The notes under the pieces: model-generated | What the model was told of the DNA's origin: nothing | Databases searched by the model: none | What the model saw: only the letters and a program-made list of their open reading frames with translations | Part shown: one piece after another, positions 1-7,100 of the stretch | Position numbering within the stretch: position 1 is the stretch's first letter | Layout: every line of letters starts with the position of its first letter | Made by a program: the position numbers and the translations under genes | Assembly: GCF_011752815.1 (NCBI RefSeq) | Contig: NZ_VWWV01000004.1 | Span: 310,001-374,000, forward strand | From: Enterobacter sp. Cy-643 | GTDB lineage: Bacteria > Pseudomonadota > Gammaproteobacteria > Enterobacterales > Enterobacteriaceae | Direction of reading: 5' to 3' | DNA: 64,000 nucleotides

Positions 1-1
1 C

Positions 2-301
2 TTTGAGATCGAGGCTCTGGAAGCCGCACAGCTTGCTGCTCCTGAACTGCCTCGCGGTCTGCTGCTGGATGAATGGCGTGATGACTGGCAGGAACTGACG
101 ACCCGGTTAGAGTGCGTGTCTATTCACCTGAATCATCAACTGCTTGATGAAGCTCGGGTGAAAGCGTTGAAAGCCGCTGGACTCTATATTCTGGTTTATA
201 CCGTAAACGTTCCCCATCGCGCGGCCGTGCTGCTGCAGTGGGGCGTCGATGCCATCTGTACCGACCGCATCGACGAGATAGGCCCGGACTTCTCCGCATA
301 A
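2..301 (+). CDS. ugpQ: Glycerophosphodiester phosphodiesterase UgpQ, C-terminal part
   Basis: Cytosolic enzyme that hydrolyses glycerophosphodiesters to glycerol-3-phosphate and an alcohol, working with the Ugp uptake system. Only the last 99 codons are in the window; the reading frame is open from base 2 to the TAA at 299-301. The visible part carries the end of the GDPD TIM barrel, with 'VYTVNVPH' and the closing '[11 protein letters not shown]' strand typical of the family. Identification rests on similarity to E. coli UgpQ and on the next genes (yhhA, ggt), which have the same order in E. coli. Partial at the left edge. Confidence 0.93.
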   Translation, partial: FEIEALEAAQLAAPELPRGLLLDEWRDDWQELTTRLECVSIHLNHQLLDEARVKALKAAGLYILVYTVNVPHRAAVLLQWGVDAICTDRIDEIGPDFSA

Positions 302-305
302 CGCC

Positions 306-665
306 TTACGGCGTGACTGGCGGCGGCAGCGTTGAACCGTTTGGCTTCAACATGCCGCCGTTATTTCCTTTTAGCATCCCACCATTGGTGTTCGCCAGCG
401 GGTTCATGCCCGGCTGCGACTGCAGGACACGCTGCTGATTGTTGTTGAGCTGCGTCTGAAGCTGCTGTTGTTGAAGCTGATTTTGCGATTGTCTCTGCTG
501 CTTTAACATCCCCTGCTGCTGAGACTGCTGCGTTTGCATCTGCGTCAGCATCCGCTGCTGGCTCGGGTTCTGATAGTCCGGCAGATTAGGGTTGTTGGTG
601 TTGTTAAGCGGCTGTGCGAGCGCGGTTAGCGGCAGCAAGGCTGCCAGAAGCCATACCTTTTTCAT
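306..665 (-). CDS. yhhA: Exported glutamine-rich protein YhhA (DUF2756)
   Basis: A 119-residue protein of unknown function. Residues 1-17 form a clear signal peptide (MKKVWLL... ending ALA, then QPLNN), so it is probably periplasmic. Residues about 35-85 are extremely rich in Gln (repeated QQ and QQQ with Met, Leu and Ser), predicted helical or disordered; the tail is Asn/Gly/Pro-rich ('[15 protein letters not shown]'). A good ribosome site (GGAG at about 672-675 on the minus strand) precedes the ATG. It lies tail to tail with ugpQ, 4 bp apart, and diverges from ggt. E. coli has the same gene here. No catalytic motif is visible. Confidence 0.88.
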   Translation of the reverse strand: MKKVWLLAALLPLTALAQPLNNTNNPNLPDYQNPSQQRMLTQMQTQQSQQQGMLKQQRQSQNQLQQQQLQTQLNNNQQRVLQSQPGMNPLANTNGGMLKGNNGGMLKPNGSTLPPPVTP

Positions 666-786
666 CGTTATCTCCTCCCATCAGGGGTTGCTTAAGTTTA
701 CTCCGTTTCCTTTATCACGGTGATTATTTCGGATTTGTGAACCAGGCTTAAGCGGGGAATTTCCCCGGGTAAATGAGGATATAACG

Positions 787-2529
787 ATGATAAAGCAGTG
801 GAAAACTTTGCGTTGGGTAGCGATTCCAGCCATGACAATCGGGCTGTGTTTGACGGTTATAGCCGCTCCTCCGCCGGTCTCTTATGGCGTGGAAATGGAC
901 GTTTACCATCCGGTGCGCGCGGAGCACGGCATGGTGGCTTCGGTGGACGCAGCTGCGACTCAGGTGGGCGTCGATATTTTAAAGCAGGGCGGTAATGCGG
1001 TAGATGCCGCGGTCGCCGTGGGTTATGCCCTTGCGGTCACGCACCCGCAGGCGGGCAATATCGGCGGCGGTGGTTTTATGATGCTGAGCACCAAAGACGG
1101 CAAAACAACCGCGATAGACTTCCGGGAAATGGCGCCAGAAAAAGCCAGCCGGGATATGTTCCTCGATGATAAAGGCAATGCGGACAGCAAGAAGTCGTTG
1201 ACCTCTCATCTCGCTTCCGGCACCCCAGGCACGGTGGCCGGGTTTAGCCTGGCGCTGGAAAAGTACGGCACCCTGCCGCTGAATAAAGTCGTGCAACCGG
1301 CTATCAAACTGGCGCGGGACGGCATCATTGTGAACGACGCGCTGGCGGACGATCTGAAGCAGTACGGCGCGGAAGTGATCCCGAATCACGCCAACAGCAA
1401 GGCTATCTTCTGGAAAGCGGACGGAGAGCCGCTGCAGAAAGGTGACAGGCTGGTGCAGGCCAACCTGGCGAAAAGTCTGGAGATGATTGCCGAACAGGGG
1501 CCGGATGCTTTCTACAAAGGGGCGATTGCCGACCAGATTAGCGAAGAGATGGCGAAGCACGGCGGGCTGATAAGCAAGGCGGATTTGGCCAACTACAAGG
1601 CGATTGAGCGTAAGCCCGTCAGCGGCGAATACCGTGGCTACGAAGTCTATTCCATGCCGCCGCCGTCCTCCGGCGGGATCCACATCGTGCAGATCCTCAA
1701 TATTCTCGAAAACTTCGATCTGGCGAAATACGGCTTTGGCAGCGCGGATACCCTGCAAATCATGGCCGAGGCGGAAAAATATGCCTACGCCGACCGCTCG
1801 GAGTACCTCGGCGATCCGGACTTTGTGAAGGTGCCGTGGCAGGCGCTGACCAGCAAGGCTTATGCGAAATCGCTGGCGGAGAAAATTGATATCAACAAGG
1901 CTCGCCCGTCGAGCGAAATCAAGCCGGGTAACCTGGCCCCGTACGAAAGTAACCAGACCACGCATTTTTCCGTGGTGGATAAAGACGGTAACGCCGTGGC
2001 GGTGACTTATACGCTGAATACCACCTTCGGCACCGGGATCGTGGCCGGTAATACCGGCATTCTGATGAACAACCAGATGGATGACTTCTCCGCTAAGCCG
2101 GGCGTGCCGAACGTCTACGGGCTGGTCGGTGGGGAGGCCAACGCAGTGGGGCCGCACAAGCGTCCGTTATCTTCGATGTCGCCAACCATCGTCGTGAAGG
2201 ACGGAAAAACCTGGCTGGTCACGGGCAGCCCTGGCGGGAGCCGAATTATTACCACAGTACTGCAAATGGTGGTCAACAGCATCGATTTTGGCATGAACGT
2301 GGCAGAAGCGACCCATGCGCCGCGCTTCCATCACCAATGGCTGCCGGATGAACTGCGGGTGGAGAAAGGCTTTAGCCCGGATACGCTGAGGTTGCTGAAA
2401 GAGAAGGGGCAAAACGTCGAGGTAAAGGCTGCGATGGGCAGCACGCAGAGCATTATGATTGCGCCGGACGGGAAGCTGTATGGCGCGTCTGATCCACGTT
2501 CGGTGGATGATTTAACCGCGGGGTATTGA
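787..2529 (+). CDS. ggt: Gamma-glutamyltranspeptidase (periplasmic, self-cleaving)
   Basis: Hydrolyses or transfers the gamma-glutamyl group of glutathione and related compounds in the periplasm. 580 residues, as in E. coli. Signal peptide is about residues 1-27 (ending VIAA). The N-terminal nucleophile appears as 'NQTTHFSV', with Thr391 at the autocleavage point between large and small subunits; 'PLSSMSP' (Ser462-Ser463) and 'GSPGGSR' supply the oxyanion and substrate-binding loops. 'SGTPGTVAGF' is the conserved large-subunit segment. A GAGGA ribosome site sits 7 bases before the ATG. Monocistronic: divergent from yhhA and convergent with yhhY across a palindromic repeat. Confidence 0.97.
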   Translation: MIKQWKTLRWVAIPAMTIGLCLTVIAAPPPVSYGVEMDVYHPVRAEHGMVASVDAAATQVGVDILKQGGNAVDAAVAVGYALAVTHPQAGNIGGGGFMMLSTKDGKTTAIDFREMAPEKASRDMFLDDKGNADSKKSLTSHLASGTPGTVAGFSLALEKYGTLPLNKVVQPAIKLARDGIIVNDALADDLKQYGAEVIPNHANSKAIFWKADGEPLQKGDRLVQANLAKSLEMIAEQGPDAFYKGAIADQISEEMAKHGGLISKADLANYKAIERKPVSGEYRGYEVYSMPPPSSGGIHIVQILNILENFDLAKYGFGSADTLQIMAEAEKYAYADRSEYLGDPDFVKVPWQALTSKAYAKSLAEKIDINKARPSSEIKPGNLAPYESNQTTHFSVVDKDGNAVAVTYTLNTTFGTGIVAGNTGILMNNQMDDFSAKPGVPNVYGLVGGEANAVGPHKRPLSSMSPTIVVKDGKTWLVTGSPGGSRIITTVLQMVVNSIDFGMNVAEATHAPRFHHQWLPDELRVEKGFSPDTLRLLKEKGQNVEVKAAMGSTQSIMIAPDGKLYGASDPRSVDDLTAGY

Positions 2530-2573
2530 TTGCCCCCTCACCGAGAGGGCGGCAATAAACACGCTTGTTTTCC

Positions 2574-2606
2574 CCCTCTCCCTAAAAGGGAGAGGGTCGG
2601 AGTGAG
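2574..2606. repeat. GC-rich palindromic intergenic repeat, copy 1
   Basis: A 9-bp perfect inverted repeat, CCCTCTCCC (2574-2582) and GGGAGAGGG (2588-2596), followed by the tail TCGGAGTGAG. The same unit recurs at 20278-20312, 20424-20458, 24296-24330 and 32004-32038. A degraded partner ('CCCCTCACCGAGAGGG') lies at about 2533-2548. It sits between the convergent ends of ggt and yhhY, so the hairpin could also end transcription. Confidence 0.85.
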
Positions 2607-2614
2607 TTTTACCC

Positions 2615-3112
2615 TCATTCCGGCTTAAAACGCGCCATAAAATACGCATCCACATACTCTCCGTCGCGCAGCGCAAATCGCTTCCCGGTGCCTTCAACTT
2701 CGAAGCCAAACTTGCGGTACACCGCCAGCGCAGCCGCGTTATCGGTATACACCGTCAGCTCGATGCGCTCGACGCGCAGCCACTTATCGCACAGGTCAAC
2801 CATTTCTTTAAGCAAAGCCGAAGCGATGCCTTTCCCTTGATGATCGTAATGCACGCCCATGCCGAAAGTGGCGACGTGGCTGCGGCGCGGGGACTGTTCC
2901 ACCGTGACCGTTAGCTGCCCCACAATCTCATCGTCGATACATGCCACCAAATGTCGGCTCCCCGGTCTGGGGTCGGTAATTCGGTCCAGCCAGGCTTTTA
3001 GAGGAGGATGAGGTAGCTGCAGCGTGTCGCGGTAAAGCGCCGGATGGGCATACATTCTCTGTAAAGCTTCCGCATCGCCGGGTTCGGCGTGACGCACAAC
3101 AACTGATTTCAT
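2615..3112 (-). CDS. yhhY: GNAT-family N-acetyltransferase YhhY
   Basis: 165-residue cytosolic acetyltransferase of the GNAT fold. Motif A is recognisable as 'YDHQGKGIASALLKEM' (acetyl-CoA pyrophosphate loop, about residues 91-106), followed by 'RIELTVYTDNAAALAVYRKFGFEVEG', the usual GNAT beta5-alpha4 segment. E. coli YhhY (162 aa) has been reported to acetylate some amino-acid substrates; the substrate here is inferred only by homology. Start chosen at 3112, giving MKSVVVRHAEPGD after an AGAAAAGG ribosome site. It is divergent from the RyhB gene, as in E. coli. Confidence 0.93.
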   Translation of the reverse strand: MKSVVVRHAEPGDAEALQRMYAHPALYRDTLQLPHPPLKAWLDRITDPRPGSRHLVACIDDEIVGQLTVTVEQSPRRSHVATFGMGVHYDHQGKGIASALLKEMVDLCDKWLRVERIELTVYTDNAAALAVYRKFGFEVEGTGKRFALRDGEYVDAYFMARFKPE

Positions 3113-3198
3113 CCTTTTCTCCTCAATGAGTTATAGAAAACCTTTTAAACATCATTGACTTTGAACAACAAGTCAACGCTATTTTTTTCAAAAAACAC

Positions 3199-3229
3199 TT
3201 TACAAGTGCGAATGATAATGATTATTATT
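3199..3229 (+). promoter_or_regulatory. ryhB promoter with overlapping Fur box
   Basis: TTTACA at 3199-3204 and TATTAT/TTATTA at 3222-3228 are spaced about 17 bp and place +1 near 3235. The segment AATGATAATGATTATTATT (3211-3229) contains tandem GATAAT-type hexamers, a strong match to the Fur consensus, and it covers the -10 element. Iron-loaded Fur would block RNA polymerase directly, as is known for E. coli ryhB. Confidence 0.9.
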
Positions 3230-3234
3230 GCCAT

Positions 3235-3333
3235 GCGTTCAGGGGAGACCCCTACGGAGACATCCTGAAAGCACGACATTGCTCACATTGCTTCCAGTAT
3301 TACTTTAGCCAGCCGGGTGCTGGCTTTTTTTTT
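3235..3333 (+). ncRNA. ryhB: Iron-responsive small RNA RyhB
   Basis: Hfq-dependent antisense RNA made when iron is scarce; it represses mRNAs of iron-using proteins. The core GAAAGCACGACATTGC, then TCACATTGCTTCCAG (3267-3297), is identical to my memory of E. coli RyhB, including the target-pairing seed. The 5' stem differs in sequence but keeps pairing (GGGGA...CCCCT). The RNA ends in a Rho-independent terminator, AGCCAGC/GCTGGCT followed by nine T. Location between yhhY and yhhX is the E. coli location. Confidence 0.96.
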
Positions 3334-3352
3334 GCCCTTCTTATTTGAACCC

Positions 3353-3369
3353 GTAGCCGCGTTGGCTAC
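3353..3369. other. Small hairpin between ryhB and yhhX
   Basis: Perfect 6-bp inverted repeat GTAGCC/GGCTAC with a 5-base loop, followed by the near-palindrome CTTTAAAATTAAAG. It lies between the RyhB terminator and yhhX. No T-run follows, so it is not an obvious terminator. Function unknown. Confidence 0.45.
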
Positions 3370-3469
3370 GCCCGACCTTTAAAATTAAAGATGGTTTGAA
3401 GTCTGCGGCTATAACGTGGCGCGGCTTTGCAGTAAGGTACAGTCAGCTCAAATCAAAAAGGATAATGAA

Positions 3470-4507
3470 ATGACTCTGCACTGTGCCTTCATCGGCTTTG
3501 GTAAAAGTACTACCCGCTACCACCTTCCGTTCGTTCTGGTTCGTAAAGACAAACTCAACGTGGCCCATATCTTCCGCCGCAGCGAAAAGCCGGAACTGGA
3601 ACAACAGCCGCAGTACGCGGGCATTCACTTCACCAGCCAGCTCGATGACATTCTCAATGACCCGTTGGTCAAACTGGTGGTGATTTGCACCCACGTTGAC
3701 AGCCATTTTGAGTACGCGAAAAAAGCGCTCGAAGCGGGTAAAAACGTGCTCGTGGAAAAACCTTTCACCCCGACGCTTGCCGAAGCGCGCGAGCTGTTTG
3801 CGCTGGCAAAAGAGAAGGGCCTGGTCGTGACGCCTTACCAGAACCGTCGCTTTGACGCCTGCTTCCTGACGATGAAAAAAGCCATCGAGAGCGGCAAGCT
3901 CGGCAAGATTGTGGAAATTGAAAGCCACTTCGATATGTATCGCCCGGATGCGCCTGCGAATCCTGGTAAACCGGCGGACGGCGCTTTCTACGGCCTGGGC
4001 GTGCACACCATGGACCAAATCATCTCCCTGTTTGGTCGCCCGGACCATGTCGCCTATGACATCCGCAGCCTGCGCAACAAAGCTAATCCGGACGATACCT
4101 TTGAAGCCCAGCTGTTCTACGGCGACCTGAAAGCGATCGTGAAAACCAGCCATCTGGTGAAAATCGATTACCCGAAATTTATCGTGCACGGGACCAAAGG
4201 TTCGTTTGTGAAGTACGGCATCGACCAGCAGGAAACCAGCCTGAAAGCCTACATCATGCCGGGTGAGCCAGGATTCGGGGCAGACAGCAGCGTGGCGACG
4301 CTGGAGTACGTTAACGAAGCCGGGGAAACGGTGCGCGAGGAGTGGAAACCGGAAGTGGGCGACTATGGCCGCGTCTATGATGCGCTGTACGACACGCTGA
4401 TCGGCGGCAAGCCTAATTACGTCAGAGAAATTGAAGCTCTCACCAATCTGGAAATCCTCGAGCGCGGTTTCGAACAGCCTTCTCCTGCGACAATAAGCCT
4501 CGGCTAA
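3470..4507 (+). CDS. yhhX: Gfo/Idh/MocA-family NAD(P)-dependent oxidoreductase YhhX
   Basis: 345-residue putative dehydrogenase with an N-terminal Rossmann domain ('CAFIGFGKSTTRYH', residues 4-17; 'VVICTHVDSHFEYAKKALEAG') and the family signature 'EKPF' at about 100, followed by the C-terminal alpha/beta substrate domain ('GLGVHTMDQIISLFG', with the likely catalytic His). Substrate unknown; sugar or inositol derivatives are usual for the family. The frame stays open upstream to 3416, but the ATG at 3470 has an AAAGGA ribosome site and matches the E. coli start. It lies just downstream of ryhB on the same strand. Confidence 0.93.
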   Translation: MTLHCAFIGFGKSTTRYHLPFVLVRKDKLNVAHIFRRSEKPELEQQPQYAGIHFTSQLDDILNDPLVKLVVICTHVDSHFEYAKKALEAGKNVLVEKPFTPTLAEARELFALAKEKGLVVTPYQNRRFDACFLTMKKAIESGKLGKIVEIESHFDMYRPDAPANPGKPADGAFYGLGVHTMDQIISLFGRPDHVAYDIRSLRNKANPDDTFEAQLFYGDLKAIVKTSHLVKIDYPKFIVHGTKGSFVKYGIDQQETSLKAYIMPGEPGFGADSSVATLEYVNEAGETVREEWKPEVGDYGRVYDALYDTLIGGKPNYVREIEALTNLEILERGFEQPSPATISLG

Positions 4508-4518
4508 TAGCATTTGGG

Positions 4519-4562
4519 CTCCTCTGACTCGTTCATTTTTTTTGAACAGAGGAGTCAATTTT
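4519..4562 (+). terminator. Hairpin downstream of yhhX
   Basis: Outer arms CTCCTCTG (4519-4526) and CAGAGGAG (4547-4554), with inner arms GTTCA and TGAAC around a T-rich loop; the weak tail is TCAATTTT. Plausible terminator between yhhX and yhhW. Confidence 0.6.
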
Positions 4563-4630
4563 CACCCTCTATGATCCTCCGCGAAATGGGTCCACACTTA
4601 TCCCATCAAACGAATTGCGGAGGACATACC

Positions 4631-5326
4631 ATGATCTACTTAAGAAAAGCACAGGACCGCGGCCATGCGAACCACGGCTGGCTGGACAGCTGGCATACCT
4701 TCTCTTTTGCCGACTATTATGACGCCAACTTTATGGGCTTCTCGGCGCTGCGGGTCATTAACGAAGACGTGATCGACGCGGGCCAGGGTTTTGGGACCCA
4801 TCCGCACAAAGACATGGAAATCCTGACCTATGTGCTGGAAGGTGCGGTTGAGCACCAGGACAGCATGGGCAACAAAGAACGTGTACCTGCGGGTGAGTTT
4901 CAGATTATGAGCGCCGGAACTGGGATCCGCCACTCTGAGTACAACGCCAGCCAGACCGAGCCGCTGCGTCTGTACCAGATTTGGATTATTCCAGAAAAAA
5001 CCGGGATTACGCCGCGCTACGATCAGCGCCGTTTTGATGCGCCTCAGGGGCGCCAGCTGGTGCTTTCCCCGGATGCACGCGACGGTTCGCTGAAGGTTTA
5101 CCAGGATATGGAACTGTCCCGCTGGGCGCTGGCTAAAGACGAGCAGTCGGTTTATCAAATTCCGGCCGACCGCCGCGTCTGGATCCAGGTCGTAAAAGGC
5201 GATGTGTCCATTAACGGTACGCAGGCAAAAACCAGCGACGCGATCGCCGTATGGGATGAACAGGCGATTTCCGTTCACGCCAACGAAGCGAGCGAGATCC
5301 TGCTGTTCGATCTGCCTCCGGTATAA
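4631..5326 (+). CDS. yhhW: Pirin-like quercetin 2,3-dioxygenase YhhW
   Basis: 231-residue bicupin of the pirin family; E. coli YhhW opens quercetin in vitro with a bound divalent metal. All four metal ligands are present: His57 and His59 in 'GTHPHKD', His101 and Glu103 in 'GIRHSEY'. The frame is open upstream to 4514, but the ATG at 4631 follows GGAGGA and begins with MIYLRKAQDRGHANHG, the conserved family start. Physiological substrate is uncertain. It is followed by its own terminator. Confidence 0.95.
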   Translation: MIYLRKAQDRGHANHGWLDSWHTFSFADYYDANFMGFSALRVINEDVIDAGQGFGTHPHKDMEILTYVLEGAVEHQDSMGNKERVPAGEFQIMSAGTGIRHSEYNASQTEPLRLYQIWIIPEKTGITPRYDQRRFDAPQGRQLVLSPDARDGSLKVYQDMELSRWALAKDEQSVYQIPADRRVWIQVVKGDVSINGTQAKTSDAIAVWDEQAISVHANEASEILLFDLPPV

Positions 5327-5341
5327 CGTTACCCGTCACAA

Positions 5342-5372
5342 CCTGCCCCTGAAAAAGGGGCGGGTTTTCTTT
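5342..5372 (+). terminator. Rho-independent terminator of yhhW
   Basis: Stem CCTGCCCC/GGGGCGGG (one G-U pair) around a TGAAAAA loop, followed by TTTTCTTTT. Confidence 0.85.
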
Positions 5373-5420
5373 TGTCCGTGCTAAACTCGGCTGTCGAAAC
5401 TTCACAAGTCGCGCAGGACA

Positions 5421-6416
5421 ATGAAAAAGAAAAGACCGGTACTACAGGATGTTGCAGATCGCGTTGGGGTGACCAAAATGACGGTCAGCCGTTTCTTACG
5501 CAACCCGGATCAGGTGTCTGCCGCGCTGCAGGTTAAAATTGCCGCCGCGTTAGATGAACTGGGCTACATTCCGAACCGTGCGCCGGATATTCTTTCTAAT
5601 TCAACCAGCCGGGCCATTGGCGTCCTGCTGCCATCCCTGACTAACCAGGTATTCGCCGAAGTGCTGCGCGGCATTGAAAACGTCATTGATGCCCACGGTT
5701 ACCAGACCATGCTGGCTCACTACGGCTATAAGCCGGAACTGGAGCAGGAGCGTCTGGAATCCATGCTGTCCTGGAATATCGACGGCCTGATCCTGACCGA
5801 GCGCAACCACACGCCCAGAACGCTGAAAATGATTGAAGTTGCCGGTATTCCGGTGGTGGAGCTGATGGACAGCGTTTCTCCTTGCCTGGATATCGCCGTA
5901 GGTTTTGATAACTTCGAGGCGGCTCGTCAAATGACGGCCAGCATTATTGCCCGTGGTCATAAACACGTGGCCTACCTGGGCGCGCGCCTCGACGAACGTA
6001 CCCTCATCAAGCAAAAAGGCTACGAGCAGGCGATGCTCGACGCCGGTCTGACGCCGTACAGCGTGATGATTGAAAACTCCTCGTCTTATTCCACCGGCAT
6101 TGAACTGCTGCGCCAGGCAAAACGCGAATATCCGCAGCTCGACAGTATCTTCTGCACCAACGATGACTTAGCGATTGGTGCGGCATTTGAATGCCAGCGC
6201 CAGGGGCTGCGTATCCCGGAAGATATGGCGATTGCCGGTTTCCACGGCCACGATATCGGGCAGGTGATGGAGCCGCGCCTGGCGAGCGTGCTGACCCCGC
6301 GAGAGCGCATGGGGCGTATCGGGGCGGAGCGTCTGTTGGCGCGTATTCGCGGCGAAATCATTACCCCGAAAATGCTCGATTTAGGCTTTACGCTGTCGCC
6401 TGGTGGCTCGATCTAG
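5421..6416 (+). CDS. gntR: LacI-family gluconate repressor GntR
   Basis: Represses gluconate uptake and catabolism genes and is released by gluconate. 331 residues, as in E. coli. The N-terminal helix-turn-helix is 'LQDVADRVGVTKMTVSRFLRNP' (about residues 8-29) with the LacI hinge 'ALDELGYIPNRAP'; residues from about 62 form the periplasmic-binding-protein-like effector domain ('GVLLPSLTNQVFAEVLRG'). It lies upstream of gntKU on the same strand, and its likely operators are at 6501-6526. Confidence 0.97.
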   Translation: MKKKRPVLQDVADRVGVTKMTVSRFLRNPDQVSAALQVKIAAALDELGYIPNRAPDILSNSTSRAIGVLLPSLTNQVFAEVLRGIENVIDAHGYQTMLAHYGYKPELEQERLESMLSWNIDGLILTERNHTPRTLKMIEVAGIPVVELMDSVSPCLDIAVGFDNFEAARQMTASIIARGHKHVAYLGARLDERTLIKQKGYEQAMLDAGLTPYSVMIENSSSYSTGIELLRQAKREYPQLDSIFCTNDDLAIGAAFECQRQGLRIPEDMAIAGFHGHDIGQVMEPRLASVLTPRERMGRIGAERLLARIRGEIITPKMLDLGFTLSPGGSI

Positions 6417-6429
6417 GCCAAAATTTTTA

Positions 6430-6445
6430 TTTGATGCAGCTCACA
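6430..6445 (+). promoter_or_regulatory. Candidate CRP site before gntK
   Basis: TTTGA-N6-TCACA, one mismatch from TGTGA-N6-TCACA, about 120 bp before the gntK start and upstream of the GntR operators. Catabolite control of gntKU by CRP is known in E. coli; assignment here is by motif only. Confidence 0.6.
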
Positions 6446-6500
6446 CTTATACACTTTGCAAGCTAATGGTTATTGCTTAATGCTCAGCCAGGCTGGAAAA

Positions 6501-6526
6501 TGTTATCGGTAACAGTTACCCGTAAC
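6501..6526 (+). promoter_or_regulatory. Paired GntR operators before gntKU
   Basis: Two adjacent palindromes: TGTTATCGGTAACA (6501-6514) and GTTACCCGTAAC (6515-6526). Both match the GntR operator core GTTACCGGTAAC and are directly abutting. They lie about 40-65 bp before the gntK start, so repressor binding should block the promoter. Confidence 0.82.
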
Positions 6527-6566
6527 AAAACCAGGCGCATTGCTTTGTGTCAGAGTCGGAGCCATC

Positions 6567-7100
6567 ATGAGCACTACTAACCACGACCACCACATTTACG
6601 TCCTGATGGGCGTCTCCGGCAGCGGTAAATCCGCCGTTGCCAGCGAAGTTGCCCATCAGTTAAACGCCGCGTTTCTTGACGGCGATTTCCTGCATCCCCG
6701 CAGCAACATTCTGAAAATGGCCTCCGGCGAGCCGCTGAACGACGACGACCGTACCCCGTGGCTGAAAGCGTTGAACGATGCCGCGTTTGCGATGCAGCGC
6801 ACCAACAAGGTTTCGCTGATCGTCTGCTCGGCGCTGAAAAAGCACTATCGCGACCTGCTGCGTGACGGTAACCCGAACCTCTCCTTCATCTACATGAAAG
6901 GTGATTTTGAAGTGATCGAAAACCGCCTGAAGGCGCGGAAAGGCCACTTCTTCAAAACCCAGATGCTGGTGACCCAATTTGAAACCCTGCAAGAACCGCA
7001 GGCGGATGAAAAAGATGTGCTGATCGTGGATATCGATCAGCCGCTGGACGGCGTCGTCGCCAGCACCCTCGCATTGATCAACCAAGGCAGCGCAGAGTGA
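6567..7100 (+). CDS. gntK: Thermoresistant gluconokinase GntK
   Basis: Phosphorylates imported D-gluconate with ATP to 6-phosphogluconate for the Entner-Doudoroff and pentose phosphate routes. 177 residues. The P-loop is GVSGSGKS (15-22); 'DGDFLHP' and 'VCSALKKHYRD' are typical of the gluconate kinase family. The frame is open from 6540, but ATG 6567 gives the conserved MSTTNHDHH start. The TGA at 7098-7100 overlaps the GTG start of gntU, so the two are translationally coupled. Confidence 0.96.
   Translation: MSTTNHDHHIYVLMGVSGSGKSAVASEVAHQLNAAFLDGDFLHPRSNILKMASGEPLNDDDRTPWLKALNDAAFAMQRTNKVSLIVCSALKKHYRDLLRDGNPNLSFIYMKGDFEVIENRLKARKGHFFKTQMLVTQFETLQEPQADEKDVLIVDIDQPLDGVVASTLALINQGSAE

Noticed and set aside
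979..2157. 392-codon open frame antisense to ggt
   Set aside because: Long antisense frames are expected in high-GC genes with strong third-position bias; the translation has no recognisable family and ggt is certain.
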